NCBI GenBank assembly: GCA_035691665.1
Contig: DASSIS010000076.1
Span: forward strand, 1 to 10,507
Source of the DNA: DASUBN01 sp035691665
Lineage (GTDB): Bacteria > Pseudomonadota > Gammaproteobacteria > Natronospirales > REEB76
Direction of reading: 5' to 3'
Length of the DNA stretch: 10,507 nucleotides
Positions 1-6,701 of the stretch are shown here, piece by piece (within the stretch, counting starts at the first letter, position 1; each line of letters starts with the position of its first letter). The notes under the pieces are model-generated. The model had not been told where the DNA came from. It saw only the letters and a program-made list of their open reading frames with translations, and did not search any database. Position numbers and translations under genes: made by a program.

Positions 1-190
1 CGAGGATCCCGTCACCGGCGCCGCCCACTGCATGCTAGCCCCCTATTGGGCTAAGCACCTGGGCAAGACCGAGTTCCGTGCCTACCAGGCCTCCAAGCGC
101 GGCGGCGAGATGGGCGTGCGGCTGCGAGGCGACCGGGTGGAGCTCGAGGGAAGCTGCGTGTTCTTCCTGGAAGGGTTCGCGGAGATCTGA
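1..190 (+). CDS. PhzF-family isomerase/epimerase, C-terminal fragment (5' end outside window)
   Basis: This is the last 62 codons of a gene that begins before the window; the frame is set by the codon at position 2 and the stop is TGA 188-190. The fragment opens with EDPVTGAAHC, followed by LAPYWAKHLGK and AYQASKRGGEM. These are hallmark C-terminal motifs of the PhzF/YddE family (diaminopimelate-epimerase-like fold). Members isomerise or epimerise small metabolites in the cytoplasm; PhzF itself acts in phenazine synthesis, but most homologues have unknown substrates. The catalytic N-terminal half is not visible, so no substrate can be assigned and nothing here argues for phenazine production. 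The YceI-family gene starts 28 bp downstream, so co-transcription is plausible. Confidence 0.88.
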   Translation, partial: EDPVTGAAHCMLAPYWAKHLGKTEFRAYQASKRGGEMGVRLRGDRVELEGSCVFFLEGFAEI

Positions 191-208
191 GGTGTCTGAC
201 ATGAAGAT

Positions 209-213
209 GGAGG
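209..213 (+). promoter_or_regulatory. Ribosome binding site selecting the start at 219
   Basis: GGAGG lies 5 nt upstream of ATG 219. In-frame ATGs at 201 and 207 have poorer upstream matches and would add residues in front of a textbook signal peptide. Confidence 0.6.
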
Positions 214-218
214 TCGAG

Positions 219-794
219 ATGAAACGCCGAGCGTTATTTGCCGCCTTGATGCTGATCCCCGCGTTGAGCTTCGCGGCTCCCATGATCTACGACATAGACC
301 CGGACCACACCCATCCCGTCTTTGAGGCGGATCACTTCGGCGGCCTGTCCGTGTGGCGCGGCCTGTTCAGCCGGAGCCAGGGCACCATCACCCTCGACAA
401 GGCCGCGGGCACAGGCACCGTGGACGTGACCGTGGATCCGGCGAGCGTCCTGACCGGGCAGTCCCAGGTGGACAAGGTGCTGGTGGGTCCCGAGATGTTC
501 GACACCGCCAAGTACCCCGAGGTCCATTATCACGGCATCTTGGGCGGCTTCGTGGACGGCAGGCCCACTAAGGTGACCGGCATGCTCACCCTGCACGGGA
601 TCACCAAGCCCGTGGACCTCAAGATCGGCTCCTTCAAGTGCATGCCCCACCCGCTCTTGAAGCGCGAGGATTGCGGCGCCGACGCGACCACCACCTTCAA
701 CCGCGACGACTTCGGCATGGATTCCGGCAAGACCTACGGCTTCAACATGGCGGTGACGCTGCTCATCCAGGTGGAGGCCATCGCCGAGAAGTGA
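219..794 (+). CDS. YceI-family periplasmic protein
   Basis: This encodes a 191-residue exported protein of the YceI family, a lipocalin-like beta barrel that binds polyisoprenoid or other amphiphilic molecules in the periplasm. Residues 1-19 form a Sec signal peptide (MKRR, hydrophobic core, cleavage near LSFA/AP). The mature part shows the family pattern: D-H-T-H at 29-32 near the N-terminus, G-x-F around 48-50, a strand ending in DPASVLTG (73-80), the EMFD-x-x-x-YPEV block (92-102), LTLHGITKPV (123-132), and a closing GADATTTFNRDDFGMD (153-168). Cys141 and Cys152 bracket a loop and could form a disulfide. The length is typical. ATG 219 was chosen over 201 and 207 because of the GGAGG spacing and the clean signal peptide. 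It probably shares a transcript with the upstream PhzF gene. The exact ligand is unknown. Confidence 0.9.
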   Translation: MKRRALFAALMLIPALSFAAPMIYDIDPDHTHPVFEADHFGGLSVWRGLFSRSQGTITLDKAAGTGTVDVTVDPASVLTGQSQVDKVLVGPEMFDTAKYPEVHYHGILGGFVDGRPTKVTGMLTLHGITKPVDLKIGSFKCMPHPLLKREDCGADATTTFNRDDFGMDSGKTYGFNMAVTLLIQVEAIAEK

Positions 795-807
795 TGCGCA
801 GCGCCGC

Positions 808-1770
808 TCAGAGGCGCCGGGGCTTGAGGGTCAGGAATTCCACGCCCTGCACCTTGCTCGAACTCAAGTCGAAGCGCGACAAGGCCTGCTGACCCAGGAG
901 TAGCTGGCAGGTGCCGCAGTCCATGGCGGGGATGTCCTTGAGTTCGAAACCCGCCAGCTTCATGGAATCCACGTTGATCAGCCGCGCACTGACCCGACGG
1001 CCGTCGGCGGTGGTCGCCGTGACCGAGGGCTGTACCACCTCGTACGTGGCTTTGGATTCCTGGAGGAGCGTATCGTTGAGCGTGGTGACGGTCGCGCCCG
1101 TATCCACCACGAAGGCGCTGACGGGTGCTTTGCCCAGTGTCACCGGCGCCATGAAGTTGCCGTCCATCTTGAAGAGCCGGATCTGGGTCTTCTCGTCCGA
1201 ATCCACAGTGTTTGATTGCTGCATCGCTGTCTCGATGGCGATCCGTTGGCCCTCGAAGTAGGGCTGCTGGCCCATCGCGGCGAGATGCGCATCAAAGGAG
1301 GCGAGCAGGGCCAAGGCCTCGTAATAGCGCTTCTTCTGCACCAGGAGCTTGGCCAGGTCGCCGCGCGCGTCTACCAGCGTGGGCACGATGGTGAGCGTCT
1401 TGTAGTACCAGTCTATGGCCTCGTCGGTCTTGCCGGTCTTGGAGAGGCTGTCTGCGTAGTAGTAGAAGAGATCGTAGGTACCCTCGCCTGCGGCGATGGC
1501 TTTCTGGAACTGGACGATGGCCTGCTCGTGCTCGTCACGCCGGTTTTGGACGATGCCGAGGCGGGCGAACGCGTCGCTGTCGTTGGGTCGTTGCTGGAGG
1601 TAGTCCTGCCAGTTGTTTTCCGCGCACTCATAGTCCTGGTTCTGCATGCAGTCCATGGCGGCTTTCTTGAGTTCCGCGGCCGGCGTCTTGGCGCAACCCA
1701 GGGGGGCCAAGACCAGGAACGCGACCGGAAATATCAGGGCGACGACCTTCTTGGCGTCCGTTGCGGGCAT
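808..1770 (-). CDS. TPR / retropepsin-like aspartic protease fusion, probable lipoprotein
   Basis: This encodes a 320-residue exported protein. Residues 1-25 are a signal sequence ending PLGC, with Cys26 as the likely lipidated residue. The lipobox is atypical (Pro at -3, Leu at -2), so plain signal-peptidase-I cleavage remains possible. Residues about 35-185 are helical with TPR character (a QDYECAENNWQDYL helix, RPNDSDAFARLG, then repeats around 66-160). Residues about 200-320 form a retropepsin-like domain: VVDTGATVTTL at 221-231 with catalytic Asp223, and the hydrophobic LLLGQQALSRF at 290-300, which matches the second family motif. Such single-domain proteases act as dimers with one Asp from each chain. 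A CxxC pair (Cys285, Cys288) sits just before the second motif. The reading frame continues upstream to 2220, but the start at 1770 has a good ribosome site and a signal peptide. It is divergent from the lipoprotein operon and convergent with the YceI gene, 13 bp away. The substrate is unknown. Confidence 0.86.
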   Translation of the reverse strand: MPATDAKKVVALIFPVAFLVLAPLGCAKTPAAELKKAAMDCMQNQDYECAENNWQDYLQQRPNDSDAFARLGIVQNRRDEHEQAIVQFQKAIAAGEGTYDLFYYYADSLSKTGKTDEAIDWYYKTLTIVPTLVDARGDLAKLLVQKKRYYEALALLASFDAHLAAMGQQPYFEGQRIAIETAMQQSNTVDSDEKTQIRLFKMDGNFMAPVTLGKAPVSAFVVDTGATVTTLNDTLLQESKATYEVVQPSVTATTADGRRVSARLINVDSMKLAGFELKDIPAMDCGTCQLLLGQQALSRFDLSSSKVQGVEFLTLKPRRL

Positions 1771-1775
1771 CGTGT

Positions 1776-1782
1776 TCCCCTT
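1776..1782 (-). promoter_or_regulatory. Ribosome binding site for the TPR-protease gene
   Basis: The minus strand reads AAGGGGA 5 nt before ATG 1770. This supports 1770 as the start over the longer open frame that reaches back to 2220. Confidence 0.6.
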
Positions 1783-1856
1783 AAGCAGAGTGTGGTGCGT
1801 CGGCGAGTAAATATTAACAGAATGAGATCTGCCTCCCGTCCAGTGACCGCGCCCAC

Positions 1857-1885
1857 TCGACGGACGGCCCCAGCGTGCCCATAAT
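1857..1885 (+). promoter_or_regulatory. Predicted sigma70-type promoter for the lipoprotein/metallopeptidase operon
   Basis: TCGACG (1857-1862, 4 of 6 matches to TTGACA) and CATAAT (1880-1885, 5 of 6 matches to TATAAT) are separated by exactly 17 bp. The expected transcript start near 1892 gives a very short leader before ATG 1909 or a 32-nt leader before ATG 1924. It lies in the 138-bp divergent spacer 1771-1908, which also has an AT-rich patch (about 1807-1820) that may serve the minus-strand gene. This is a by-eye prediction. Confidence 0.45.
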
Positions 1886-1908
1886 TCACTCTTCAATGGA
1901 AGATCATT

Positions 1909-2754
1909 ATGGGGATCAGGGATATGCGCAGAATGTTCGTCTTGGGGGTTTTGGGTGTCGCGATCCTCGCCGCTTGCTCCAGCGTGTCGCCGCTGCAGCA
2001 GGACCAGCCGCTCATGCTCGCGGCGGGTGATGGGATCGCGGTGGTGCAATTCGACACACTCGATCCCTTGAGCCAGATCCAGATAGTGTCGCCGCAATCC
2101 GGCGGCAAGACGCTCACTATCCCCAGCGCTCCGGTTGGCAAGAGCACCTATGTCTTCGAGGTCCCCGCAGGCCGCTATTGCCTGGTGCGTTTCTGGTTCG
2201 GGAACTACCTGCTCAGCCACGAGAATGGCTACGTGGGCTGCTTCGAGGTTCCCGCCGGGCAGGTAGGCTTCAGCGGGATCTATTCGCCACGTTCACAAGG
2301 TGGGCAGGTCGTCGCCGGACAGGACCTGGATGTGACCGATGCGAAGGCCCAGCTCAGACAGAGCTATCCGCACATCGCGGCCCAGTTCCTGCAACCTGAA
2401 CCGGCGCCGTTGCCGACGGCGGCGCCCCAGGAAGCATCCGCACCTGCGGCAGCACCGGCCACCGCGTCGGCGAGCGTGCCCCCGCCCCCAGGCAAGGATC
2501 TGCTCTCGACTTGGATAACCCATGATGATCGCGCGGACGTGGATTCCATCTACGTGCGCAACAACACCAAGTGGACGATGGAGATCACTACCTTCGAATT
2601 CTACGACTGTGCGAACATCAAGCAACCGTGCAAGGTTACCCACCCTAACTTCAAGCTCAAGCCCAACGAGACCAAGGTCTACACGCAAGTACAGCGGGAC
2701 GATCCGCAAGGCGCCTATTCTTTCCACTACCGGTTCGCCTACGGATTCGATTGA
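1909..2754 (+). CDS. Outer-membrane-type lipoprotein of unknown function
   Basis: This encodes 281 residues from ATG 1909, or 276 from ATG 1924. The first start has GGAAG 6 nt upstream; the second gives the neater signal MRRMFVLGVLG. Both end in a perfect lipobox, LAAC, with Cys23 lipidated. Ser at +2 predicts Lol sorting to the outer membrane. Three parts follow. A beta-rich N-terminal domain (about 40-145) carries the motif FEVPAG twice (83-88 and 112-117), recalling DUF2846-like lipoproteins. A Pro/Ala linker follows (about 162-195, with a PPPP run). A C-terminal beta domain (about 198-281) contains IYVRNNT and a short loop closed by Cys234 and Cys241. Cys91 and Cys111 could form another disulfide. 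I do not recognise the family with certainty. It is the first gene of a tightly coupled operon; its stop overlaps the next start by one base. Confidence 0.85.
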   Translation: MGIRDMRRMFVLGVLGVAILAACSSVSPLQQDQPLMLAAGDGIAVVQFDTLDPLSQIQIVSPQSGGKTLTIPSAPVGKSTYVFEVPAGRYCLVRFWFGNYLLSHENGYVGCFEVPAGQVGFSGIYSPRSQGGQVVAGQDLDVTDAKAQLRQSYPHIAAQFLQPEPAPLPTAAPQEASAPAAAPATASASVPPPPGKDLLSTWITHDDRADVDSIYVRNNTKWTMEITTFEFYDCANIKQPCKVTHPNFKLKPNETKVYTQVQRDDPQGAYSFHYRFAYGFD

Positions 2755-3203
2755 TGCGGATTGTCATAAAACGCACCGCCGCCTGCGCGCTCATCGCGCC
2801 CTTCCTCATGCTCGCCGGTTGCGGCGGCGCACCGGTGCGCGGGAACCTCGAGCCTCCATCCGCCCCCGGCGCCGCGACCCAGGCGCCGAGCGCCGCAGCC
2901 GCGCCGGTGACCGTCGAGGCCACGGTGATCACGCAGCCCATGGGCCATTCCGTCTACCGCATCATCCGGGTGAAGGTCCCTAAGGGCATAGACTCCCTGT
3001 CCCTCGTGATCCCCGAGGACACCGTCCCGCCTGTGTCGGCGCCTGCCGCTTCCACACCCACCCCGGGTGGCGAGAAGGAGTGCACCGAGGGCTTCTTCAG
3101 CTGCTCCAAGCTCGTCGCCGAGACCGTGTCGGCGGTGGTGGCGGCCATCCTGGCCCTGCTGGGACTCTATAAGGTGTTACGCAAGAAGCGAGGTACGCGA
3201 TGA
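2754..3203 (+). CDS. Small lipoprotein with C-terminal transmembrane helix
   Basis: This encodes 149 residues from ATG 2754, which shares its A with the preceding TGA. A TTG at 2751 is in frame but less likely. I see no separate ribosome site, so translation is probably coupled to the upstream gene. Residues 1-22 are a lipoprotein signal with lipobox LAGC (Cys23, Gly at +2). A low-complexity Pro/Ala/Ser stretch follows (about 27-52), then a short beta-like region (about 52-90, SVYRIIRVKVPKGIDSLSLV), a second Pro-rich stretch, Cys110 and Cys117, and a hydrophobic helix at about 120-140. The chain ends in the basic tail RKKRGTR. The basic tail predicts the C-terminus in the cytoplasm, so the protein may be held at both ends. 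No known family is recognised. Its stop overlaps the metallopeptidase start by 4 bp. Confidence 0.82.
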   Translation: MRIVIKRTAACALIAPFLMLAGCGGAPVRGNLEPPSAPGAATQAPSAAAAPVTVEATVITQPMGHSVYRIIRVKVPKGIDSLSLVIPEDTVPPVSAPAASTPTPGGEKECTEGFFSCSKLVAETVSAVVAAILALLGLYKVLRKKRGTR

Positions 3204-4168
3204 GAAGCCTCATGTTGGTAGTCTGCCTCGCCGCCGTCCTCGCGCTCTGCGGCTTCACGACCACGACGCTGGACCCCGGGCAGGCGGAGGTGGTCACCGT
3301 CGACGTAGACCACTTCTGGCAGGCCTTCGACGACGCGGCCAAGGTCCTGCCGGACCAACGCGCCGAGGTCTATCGCCAGGAGTACTTCAATCCCGCCAGC
3401 CAGGGGCTCAAGGACTTCATCGCTTACCGCAAGCTCACGCCGGAGAACCTCGCCCAGCACGTGGAGGAGCAGCGGGCCTATTACCAGAAGGTCCGGCCTT
3501 ATATAAAGCAGGTGGTGGACCAGAAGCCGGTGATCCAGGCGGATTTCCGCCGTCTCAAGGTGCTCTATCCCGAGGCCAAGTTCCCGGCTCACGTTTACTT
3601 CGTGGTCGGCAAACAACGGGGCGCTGGGATGAGCTCCGACAACGGCATCATCATGGCGGCGGAGATGCTCGCCTCTCCGCCCGGCACGCCTTATGCCTAC
3701 AACATCGTCTATCCCGATTTCGTGCCTTTCGGGGCGGTGCACGAGACCATCCACTTCAACCAGACCTACCAGATAGGCGATAAGAGCACCGTGCTGCAAT
3801 CCGTGGTGAGCGAGGGCAGCGCGGACTTCGTCGCTTCCCTGGTGGTGCCGGAGCCCGACGCGCGGCAGATGACGGATCGCTGGGCATACGGCTGCCGCCA
3901 CGAGGCGGAGATGGCGGCGCGTCTCGTGCAGGACCAGGACAAGACCGACATGGGGCCCTGGCTCTACAACCACAACCCGGATACCGGCTGGCCGCCCGAC
4001 ATGGGCTATTGGATCGGCTACCGCATCGACCAGGCCTATTACGCTGAGGCCAAGGACAAGGCCGCGGCCCTGCGCGCCATCGTGCAAGTGACGGACTTCA
4101 AGGCGCTGCTCAAGGCCAGCGGCTATCCGGCCAAGGCCACCGCCTGCGCGCCGGAGAAGCCCGTGTGA
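3200..4168 (+). CDS. Exported HExxH metallopeptidase, DUF2268/GldB-like
   Basis: This encodes a 322-residue protein with a signal peptide (residues 1 to about 18-22). The lipobox-like Cys17 has Leu at -1, so lipidation is doubtful. The zinc site is HETIH (181-185) with a downstream SEGSAD (204-209) in which Glu205 is the likely third ligand, the gluzincin layout. The motif GYWIGYRID (269-277) near the end matches the closing motif of DUF2268 and gliding-motility GldB-like proteins. The region 75-130 is mostly helical with the repeated pattern YYQKVRPYIKQVV. Predicted role: a zinc protease, or a protein of that fold, in the periplasm or at the envelope; substrate unknown. ATG 3200 overlaps the preceding TGA (ATGA), with GAGGT 5 nt upstream at 3190-3194. 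Its position directly after two lipoprotein genes suggests they work together. All catalytic residues appear intact. Confidence 0.83.
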   Translation: MRSLMLVVCLAAVLALCGFTTTTLDPGQAEVVTVDVDHFWQAFDDAAKVLPDQRAEVYRQEYFNPASQGLKDFIAYRKLTPENLAQHVEEQRAYYQKVRPYIKQVVDQKPVIQADFRRLKVLYPEAKFPAHVYFVVGKQRGAGMSSDNGIIMAAEMLASPPGTPYAYNIVYPDFVPFGAVHETIHFNQTYQIGDKSTVLQSVVSEGSADFVASLVVPEPDARQMTDRWAYGCRHEAEMAARLVQDQDKTDMGPWLYNHNPDTGWPPDMGYWIGYRIDQAYYAEAKDKAAALRAIVQVTDFKALLKASGYPAKATACAPEKPV

Positions 4169-4182
4169 TTTCTCGAAAGATA

Positions 4183-4188
4183 AGGGAG
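4183..4188 (+). promoter_or_regulatory. Ribosome binding site favouring ATG 4196 over ATG 4193
   Basis: AGGGAG is 7 nt from ATG 4196 but only 4 nt from the adjacent in-frame ATG 4193. Confidence 0.5.
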
Positions 4189-4195
4189 AGAGATG

Positions 4196-4627
4196 ATGAC
4201 CAAGCCAAGGAAAGGGAAACTGATTAAGTCGGAGAGCTTTGAGCCAGACAAGCCAAAGAAAGCGAAGCTGGATAAGCGACAAATCGGGATAGCGTTCAGC
4301 GTCAACAGTGGCGTGATTATGACGGGCTCAATAGTATTGCTAGCGGCATTGATCACTACCGCATCAAGCCATCCTGAATACTATTCGCCGCCCACTACTC
4401 ATAACACCGTGGGACTGATATTGATGGCCTGCACGATGGGGTTGTCCATCTGTACTGCCATCATGAATTCCGGTGCGATACACAAAAGCATCGACATCAT
4501 CAGCGCCGATGACGAGAGTGCATATAAAGAAGTCGTGAGGTTTATAAGAATCTCAAGATGGTTGTTCGCATTCAGTCTGCTATTCACGGAATTAACGGCG
4601 CTTTGGACCCTGTTCCCCATCAAATGA
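4196..4627 (+). CDS. Small three-helix membrane protein, AT-rich, unknown function
   Basis: This encodes 143 residues (144 if ATG 4193 is used). The first 30 residues are strongly basic and lysine-rich (KPRKGK, KPKKAKLDKR). Three hydrophobic segments follow at about 30-56, 71-93 and 121-140. The basic N-terminus predicts N-in, C-out. A soluble loop between helices 2 and 3 (about 95-120) has an acidic patch (SADDES). No family is recognised. Base composition stands out: I counted 203 G+C in 420 bases (4201-4620, 48%), whereas a line of the preceding gene (3241-3300) has 44 of 60 (73%). Lysine, isoleucine and AT-ending codons are correspondingly common. This suggests later acquisition than its neighbours. 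It starts 27 bp after the metallopeptidase stop and may be read from the same transcript. Confidence 0.75.
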   Translation: MTKPRKGKLIKSESFEPDKPKKAKLDKRQIGIAFSVNSGVIMTGSIVLLAALITTASSHPEYYSPPTTHNTVGLILMACTMGLSICTAIMNSGAIHKSIDIISADDESAYKEVVRFIRISRWLFAFSLLFTELTALWTLFPIK

Positions 4628-4694
4628 TTTACGTGCTTGGCAGGAACTGAGCGTAAGATTTAAGGCAAGGACCGATCTGACCGAGGAGGCCGAG

Positions 4695-5432
4695 ATGAAG
4701 TCCATCTGCGTGGGTTCCCTGTCCATTATGCTTGGCGTATACGCCACCGCTTTCGCGATGCCGCCCAAGGGCGGCACGGCGGCGATCGACGCCTACTCCG
4801 CGATGGCCATCACGGGCTGCGGCAGGAGCGAGGCGTTGCTCGGTTCGCCCGACGGCAAGCTGAAGCTCACCCACAGCAAGGACGCCACCGGCGCGCGCCA
4901 TTGGCAGGCCGAGACCGCGGCGGGCGCGAGACCGCTCGAGACCCGCGCCTGGCCTTGCCCCGAGTTCCTCTGGGCGCCGGATTCCAGCGCCTTGGCGGTG
5001 ACTTACCGCGAGGGCGGCGATGCGGGCGATTCCCATATGGGGGTGTACCGTTTCGGGTCCGACACCAAGGATCCGATCGACGTCACCGCCGCGGCCGAAG
5101 CGGATTTCCTGGCCCATCGCCCGCGCTGCGCCGCCATGCCAGAGCCCAACCTGGCCGCGGTCGCCTGGCTCGAGGGCGCGAACCGTCTGCTCGTGGCGGC
5201 GCAGGTGCCCCGCCATTCCGATTGCGACGACCGGGGCACCTTCGCGCTCTACGAGGTCTCGGTGCCGGACGGTAAGGTCCTGGCCAAGTACGGCCAACTC
5301 GAAGCGAAACAGCGCTTCGGCGACAAGCTTGGGTCCGCGCTGCGCCGTGCCGACGACCGCTGCATCACCCAGCCCGGCTCCTGCCATGCTCCGTATGCTC
5401 CGGAGAAGGGCGATGGGGTCCACAAAACGTGA
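4695..5432 (+). CDS. Secreted protein of unknown function, propeller-like
   Basis: This encodes 245 residues with a signal peptide cleaved near AFA (19-21). A strong ribosome site, GAGGAGG (4683-4689), lies 5 nt before ATG 4695. The mature chain contains short stretches that look like blades of a TolB/WD40-type beta propeller: LLGSPDGKLKLTH (48-60), FLWAPDSSALAVTY (91-104) and FALYEVSVPDGKVL (183-196). The chain is too short for a full propeller. It has six cysteines after the signal (42, 88, 145, 177, 223, 230), consistent with an oxidised, exported fold. I recognise no catalytic motif and no named family. GC content is again high, unlike the gene before it. Upstream spacing is 67 bp, so it may have its own promoter, though I see no convincing one. 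Confidence 0.72.
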   Translation: MKSICVGSLSIMLGVYATAFAMPPKGGTAAIDAYSAMAITGCGRSEALLGSPDGKLKLTHSKDATGARHWQAETAAGARPLETRAWPCPEFLWAPDSSALAVTYREGGDAGDSHMGVYRFGSDTKDPIDVTAAAEADFLAHRPRCAAMPEPNLAAVAWLEGANRLLVAAQVPRHSDCDDRGTFALYEVSVPDGKVLAKYGQLEAKQRFGDKLGSALRRADDRCITQPGSCHAPYAPEKGDGVHKT

Positions 5433-5506
5433 ACCCGGCGCTACGCGCGATGCCGTTTCGCCTTTAGAATAGCGCCCCTTCGTCCGTCCACTTCGGGAAC
5501 CGCTCC

Positions 5507-6646
5507 ATGAAGAACCTGTATCGGGCGGCGCTCGCTGCCGCCTTCGGTCTCACTCTGTCTCTCTCCGCCACGGCTGCCGGTGCGCCCAAGACCTTCACCC
5601 AGGACGATGCCAAGGCGATCATCGGTGACCTGCAGAGGGTGGTCACGCCGCGTGGGATAGACGTGCGCCAGCAGATCACTCTCGGCGGCATCCAGCAGTG
5701 GATCACCGTGCGTGGCCGCGACGACAGCAACCCCATCCTGCTCTTTATCCACGGCGGCCCCGCTGCCCCGGAGATGCCCACCAGTTGGACCTTCCAAAAC
5801 GACTGGGAGGATTTCTTCACCGTGGTGCAATGGGACCAGCGCGGTGCGGGCAAGACCTACCTCGCCAACGACCCGGCGAAGGTCGGGCCCACCATGACCC
5901 CCGACCGCATGGTGGAAGACGCTGCGGAGCTGGTGCAGTACCTGCGCAGCACCTACCACAAGGACAAGATCTTCGTGCTGGGCCATTCCTGGGGCAGCTA
6001 CGTGGGCCTGCGCCTCGCCCATGAACACCCGGCGGGGCTCTACGCCTATATAGGCATGGGCCAGATCATCGACATGCGCGAGCAGGAGCGGCTGGATTAC
6101 GAGTGGACGCTCGCCGCGGCCGAAGCTGCCCACAACGTGGAGGCGGTTAAGCAACTCAAGGCCATCGAGCCTTATCCCGATGCCCAGGGGCAGGTCACCC
6201 TCGACGCCATCGGCACCGAGCGCAACTGGAACTTGTATTACGGCGGGCTCAGTTACGGCCGCGACAGCTACGATTACTACTTCCACGCCGGCAAGCTTTC
6301 GCCCGATTACAGCGACGCGGATTACAAGGCCATAGACCAGGGTTCGGGGTTCACGCTGCCGGCGCTCCTGCCTGAGTTGATGCGGGCGGATTTCACCAAG
6401 ACCACCGAGTTCAAGTGCCCCATCATCATCTTCAACGGCCGGCATGACACCACCGTCTCCGCCGTGCTCGCGGGTAACTGGTTCAAGACCGTCCACGCAC
6501 CGGTGAAGAAACTGGTGTGGTTCGAGAACTCCGCCCACATGATGCAGATCGAGCAGCCCGGCCTCGTGCTCATGCACTTGGTGGACGACGTGCGCCCTCT
6601 GGCGGGTGGCACCAGCGTCCCGGGTTCTAGCGTGGAAATGCAGTGA
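5507..6646 (+). CDS. Exported alpha/beta hydrolase, S33 (prolyl aminopeptidase-like) family
   Basis: This encodes 379 residues with a Sec signal peptide (1 to about 24, ending ATAAGA). The hydrolase core is complete: oxyanion motif HGGP (82-85), VVQWDQRGAGKTY (106-118) as in S33 peptidases, nucleophile elbow GHSWGS (159-164) with Ser161, acid Asp314 in NGRHDTT, and His344 in ENSAHM. The family usually reads HGGPG, but here Ala follows the Pro. A lid region rich in Tyr and Asp lies at about 185-290. Members remove N-terminal proline or other residues from peptides, or hydrolyse small esters and amides; the substrate cannot be fixed from sequence. Most characterised prolyl aminopeptidases are cytoplasmic, so export points to periplasmic or extracellular substrates. 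GGGAA (5495-5499) lies 7 nt before the ATG. TAGAAT (5465-5470) is a possible -10 without a good -35. Confidence 0.86.
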   Translation: MKNLYRAALAAAFGLTLSLSATAAGAPKTFTQDDAKAIIGDLQRVVTPRGIDVRQQITLGGIQQWITVRGRDDSNPILLFIHGGPAAPEMPTSWTFQNDWEDFFTVVQWDQRGAGKTYLANDPAKVGPTMTPDRMVEDAAELVQYLRSTYHKDKIFVLGHSWGSYVGLRLAHEHPAGLYAYIGMGQIIDMREQERLDYEWTLAAAEAAHNVEAVKQLKAIEPYPDAQGQVTLDAIGTERNWNLYYGGLSYGRDSYDYYFHAGKLSPDYSDADYKAIDQGSGFTLPALLPELMRADFTKTTEFKCPIIIFNGRHDTTVSAVLAGNWFKTVHAPVKKLVWFENSAHMMQIEQPGLVLMHLVDDVRPLAGGTSVPGSSVEMQ

Positions 6647-6701
6647 GGAAGCCCGCCATTTGAGTTAATCTCTGGCTCCCGCATCACACCGGGGAGAGAC
6701 C

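Noticed and set aside
1..190. Phenazine biosynthesis locus
   Set aside because: Only a PhzF-family C-terminus is present, and this family is widespread outside phenazine producers. No other phz-like gene is in the window.
801..817. Small hairpin (GCGCC / GGCGC, 7-nt loop) between the convergent YceI and protease genes
   Set aside because: It has only five base pairs with no T-run on either side, and overlaps the protease stop codon; it is not enough to call a terminator.
1771..2220. N-terminal extension of the TPR-protease frame by 150 codons
   Set aside because: It would cross the divergent promoter region and overlap the lipoprotein gene, and would bury a signal peptide that has its own ribosome site at 1776-1782.
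3167..4282. 371-codon minus-strand frame opposite the metallopeptidase gene
   Set aside because: It is compositionally biased, has no recognisable domain, and runs across several gene boundaries; it is a shadow frame.
4628..4694. Possible promoter (TTTACG and TAAGAT) before the secreted unknown gene
   Set aside because: The spacing is 20 bp and both boxes match only 4 of 6.
5441..6577. 378-codon minus-strand frame opposite the S33-like hydrolase
   Set aside because: It has the same antisense pattern, and the plus-strand gene has an intact catalytic triad.
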